Origin: Rhizobium bangladeshense
Lineage (GTDB): Bacteria > Pseudomonadota > Alphaproteobacteria > Rhizobiales > Rhizobiaceae
Direction: 5' to 3'
NCBI RefSeq assembly: GCF_017357245.1
Contig: NZ_CP071612.1
Location: 251,001-315,000, forward strand
DNA: 64,000 nt
Part shown: positions 62,702 through 64,000 of the stretch, one piece after another
Position numbering within the stretch: the first letter of the stretch is position 1
Layout: every line of letters begins with the position of its first letter
Made by a program: the position numbers and the translations under genes
The notes under the pieces: generated by a model
The model's input: the letters and a program-made list of their open reading frames with translations, nothing else
What the model was told of the DNA's origin: nothing
The model's database searches: none

Positions 62702-63301
62702 TTATCCTCGCCGGTAGATCCAGAGCTGTGCCGGCGGAATATTGCGCATGACGAAATCAAAATGATGAATGCTGTAACGATCGCCATTGGCGGCGATCGG
62801 CGAGATCGCGCCATAGGAGATCTGCACCACCGGCCGTCCTGCAGGCAGGCGATCAAGCAGGCTTTCGAGCAGCGAGACCCGCATCGCCATCGGGAAGTTA
62901 AGAAGCGGAATGCAGGAGATGACGCAATCGAAGGTCTGGTCGCCGTAATCGCCGAGCGTGGTTTTGAGATCGAAGGCGTCGCCGTTGATGAAGTTCACAC
63001 CGGGATAGGTCCGTAGCAGATGTTGGTGGAAATCCGTCGAATATTCGATCGCCACCAGATTTTCCGGCCGGACGCCGCGGCCGAGGATGGCCTTGGTAAT
63101 GGCGCCGGTGCCGGGGCCGAGTTCGAGCACCGGCAGCCCGGAACTGAGGTCGATGACGCTGGCCATGCGCTTGGCGGTGATTGAGGAGGTCGGCACGATG
63201 GAGCCCACCGTCTTCGGTCCCTGCATCATGCCCCGGAAGAAGCGGATTTCATCATCGAATTTCTTCCCCAGCCGTTCCTTCACCTTGACCCGTAAGCGCA
63301 T
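62702..63301 (-). CDS. pmtA: Phosphatidylethanolamine N-methyltransferase, rhizobial type
   Basis: A 199-residue SAM-dependent phospholipid methyltransferase. RFFRGMMQGPKTVGSIVPTSSITAKRMASVIDLSSGLPVLELGPGTGAITKAIL is the characteristic start (SAM motif near residue 62). VAIEYSTDFHQHLL and QISYGAISPI follow, and it ends HFDFVMRNIPPAQLWIYRRG. From memory it closely resembles the Sinorhizobium and Agrobacterium PmtA that makes phosphatidylcholine in three steps. It stops directly before the start of the phosphatase-like gene (62702/62701), which suggests one message with pyrF. Confidence 0.87.
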   Translation of the reverse strand: MRLRVKVKERLGKKFDDEIRFFRGMMQGPKTVGSIVPTSSITAKRMASVIDLSSGLPVLELGPGTGAITKAILGRGVRPENLVAIEYSTDFHQHLLRTYPGVNFINGDAFDLKTTLGDYGDQTFDCVISCIPLLNFPMAMRVSLLESLLDRLPAGRPVVQISYGAISPIAANGDRYSIHHFDFVMRNIPPAQLWIYRRG

Positions 63302-63396
63302 TCTCCACCCATCCGCACGTTGATCGACCGTCTTAATATGCTGCTTGTCGCTCTCGGGACAAGGTTTTTCGCAACAAGGACATCGGCATCAACAAC

Positions 63397-64000
63397 TCAT
63401 GCCGCTTTTCGATGGGAACGAGGCATGAGATCGGCAAGCCTTTCGGCCAGGTGCCCCGCATCGACAGGCGCGCGCAGCTTCTTGTCGGTATTGTCGAAAT
63501 AGAGATAGACGTCGCGGCCTTTCGCACGCGCCGGCAGAGGCTCCAGAACGCGCGTCGCATCGCCAGGTTCTCCACCGCTTGTCCAGGCGCGGATGCGTTC
63601 CGCCCATTTATCCAGCGCTTCGTCTTCATAGCCGCTCACATAGAGCTGCTCGGATCCATGCAGGCGGCAATAGATGAAGTCGGCGGTGATATCCATCAGC
63701 AGCGGCCATTTCACCGTATCGGCGCAGACGAGCGCTGCCTTGTGCCGCCGGAGCATCTGGATGAACTCGGCTGAGCAAAAGCTGTCGTGGCGGATTTCTA
63801 GGGCATGGCGGATCGGCTGGTGTCCGTCGCTTTCGAGCCAGGCCTGTTTGAGGCGCTCGTCATGTCGCTTCGAAAGCGCTATCGCAGCGTCGTGATCCTG
63901 CGGCAGCAGCGACAGGAAGTTTTCGAAACGATCGGGATCGAAGGCCATGTTAGGCGGGAACTGCCAGAGGATCGGCCCAAGCTTGGGACCGAGCCTGAGC
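63397..64000 (-). CDS. DUF72 protein, 5' end cut by window edge
   Basis: The visible part reads LGPKLGPILWQFPPNMAFDPDRFENFLSLLPQD and on to ALEIRHDSFC...CADTVKWPLLMDITADFIYCRLHGSEQLYVSGYEDEALDKWAERIRAW, and DVYLYFDNTDKKLRAPVDAGHLAERL. This is the C-terminal two thirds of a DUF72 protein, a TIM-barrel-like family of unknown function. The start lies beyond base 64000; the ATG at 63948 is internal. It ends at 63397, about 95 bases before pmtA. Confidence 0.9.
   Translation of the reverse strand, partial: LRLGPKLGPILWQFPPNMAFDPDRFENFLSLLPQDHDAAIALSKRHDERLKQAWLESDGHQPIRHALEIRHDSFCSAEFIQMLRRHKAALVCADTVKWPLLMDITADFIYCRLHGSEQLYVSGYEDEALDKWAERIRAWTSGGEPGDATRVLEPLPARAKGRDVYLYFDNTDKKLRAPVDAGHLAERLADLMPRSHRKAA

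Overview
The window looks like a piece of the main chromosome of a Rhizobium species of the R. etli / R. leguminosarum type. It is GC-rich. It carries several families typical of Rhizobiales: a DUF982 protein, a BA14K protein, an Atu4866 protein, a rhizobial-type PmtA phospholipid methyltransferase and an Irr iron-control-element in front of mbfA. Its intergenic spaces hold short mosaic palindromic repeats of the rhizobial kind. No prophage, insertion sequence, CRISPR array or conjugative module is visible. Taxonomy is inferred from remembered protein families; no search was run.

Layout. 1-1441: the start of a CDP-sugar (surface polysaccharide) operon, rfbF-rfbG, leaving the window on the left. 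1751-5097: small conserved genes and a tRNA-Leu(CAG). 5180-12854: lepA, tenA, a cupin-type regulator with a GNAT enzyme, an acetylpolyamine amidohydrolase with recX, a DMT exporter and a truncated haemoglobin. 12989-14444: Irr-box-controlled mbfA, followed by a three-copy tandem repeat, a cruciform-like hairpin and a terminator. 16236-21557: the translation block infC (AUU start), rpmI, rplT, pheS, pheT. 21639-29521: accessory enzymes, a LysR remnant, and a GtrA / GT2 / GT-C polysaccharide-modification set. 30126-39234: xseA, quinone reductase, two MarR regulators each with clear palindromic operators, aminopeptidase, GST, ybaK, an ArsC-like protein, an aspartoacylase-like enzyme and ogt. 39271-44937: a redox/regulator accessory patch with a deleted SDR gene, LysR and AraC regulators. 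45034-47783: guaA, mtnN and a thioesterase. 47938-53315: a four-gene imelysin / di-haem / imelysin / DUF1513 iron operon with a degenerate Irr-type box in front. 53420-64000: rsmB-like, rlpA-like, an epimerase with queG, GST, uppP, a small secreted protein, an NDUFA9-like protein, DUF1330, pyrF, a phosphatase-fold protein, pmtA and a partial DUF72 gene.

How the genes work together. Two regions concern iron: mbfA (iron export/storage) and the imelysin operon (probable periplasmic iron handling). Both are preceded by related 17-bp palindromes, which suggests a shared iron regulator. Translation genes are grouped in the usual infC-rpmI-rplT-pheST order. The most interesting less-described material is the imelysin/di-haem operon with a mosaic repeat covering its second gene's start, the tandem repeat block behind mbfA, an AT-rich 400-bp gap at 55205-55612 with a promoter-like signal, and the decayed genes at 22126 and 40044.
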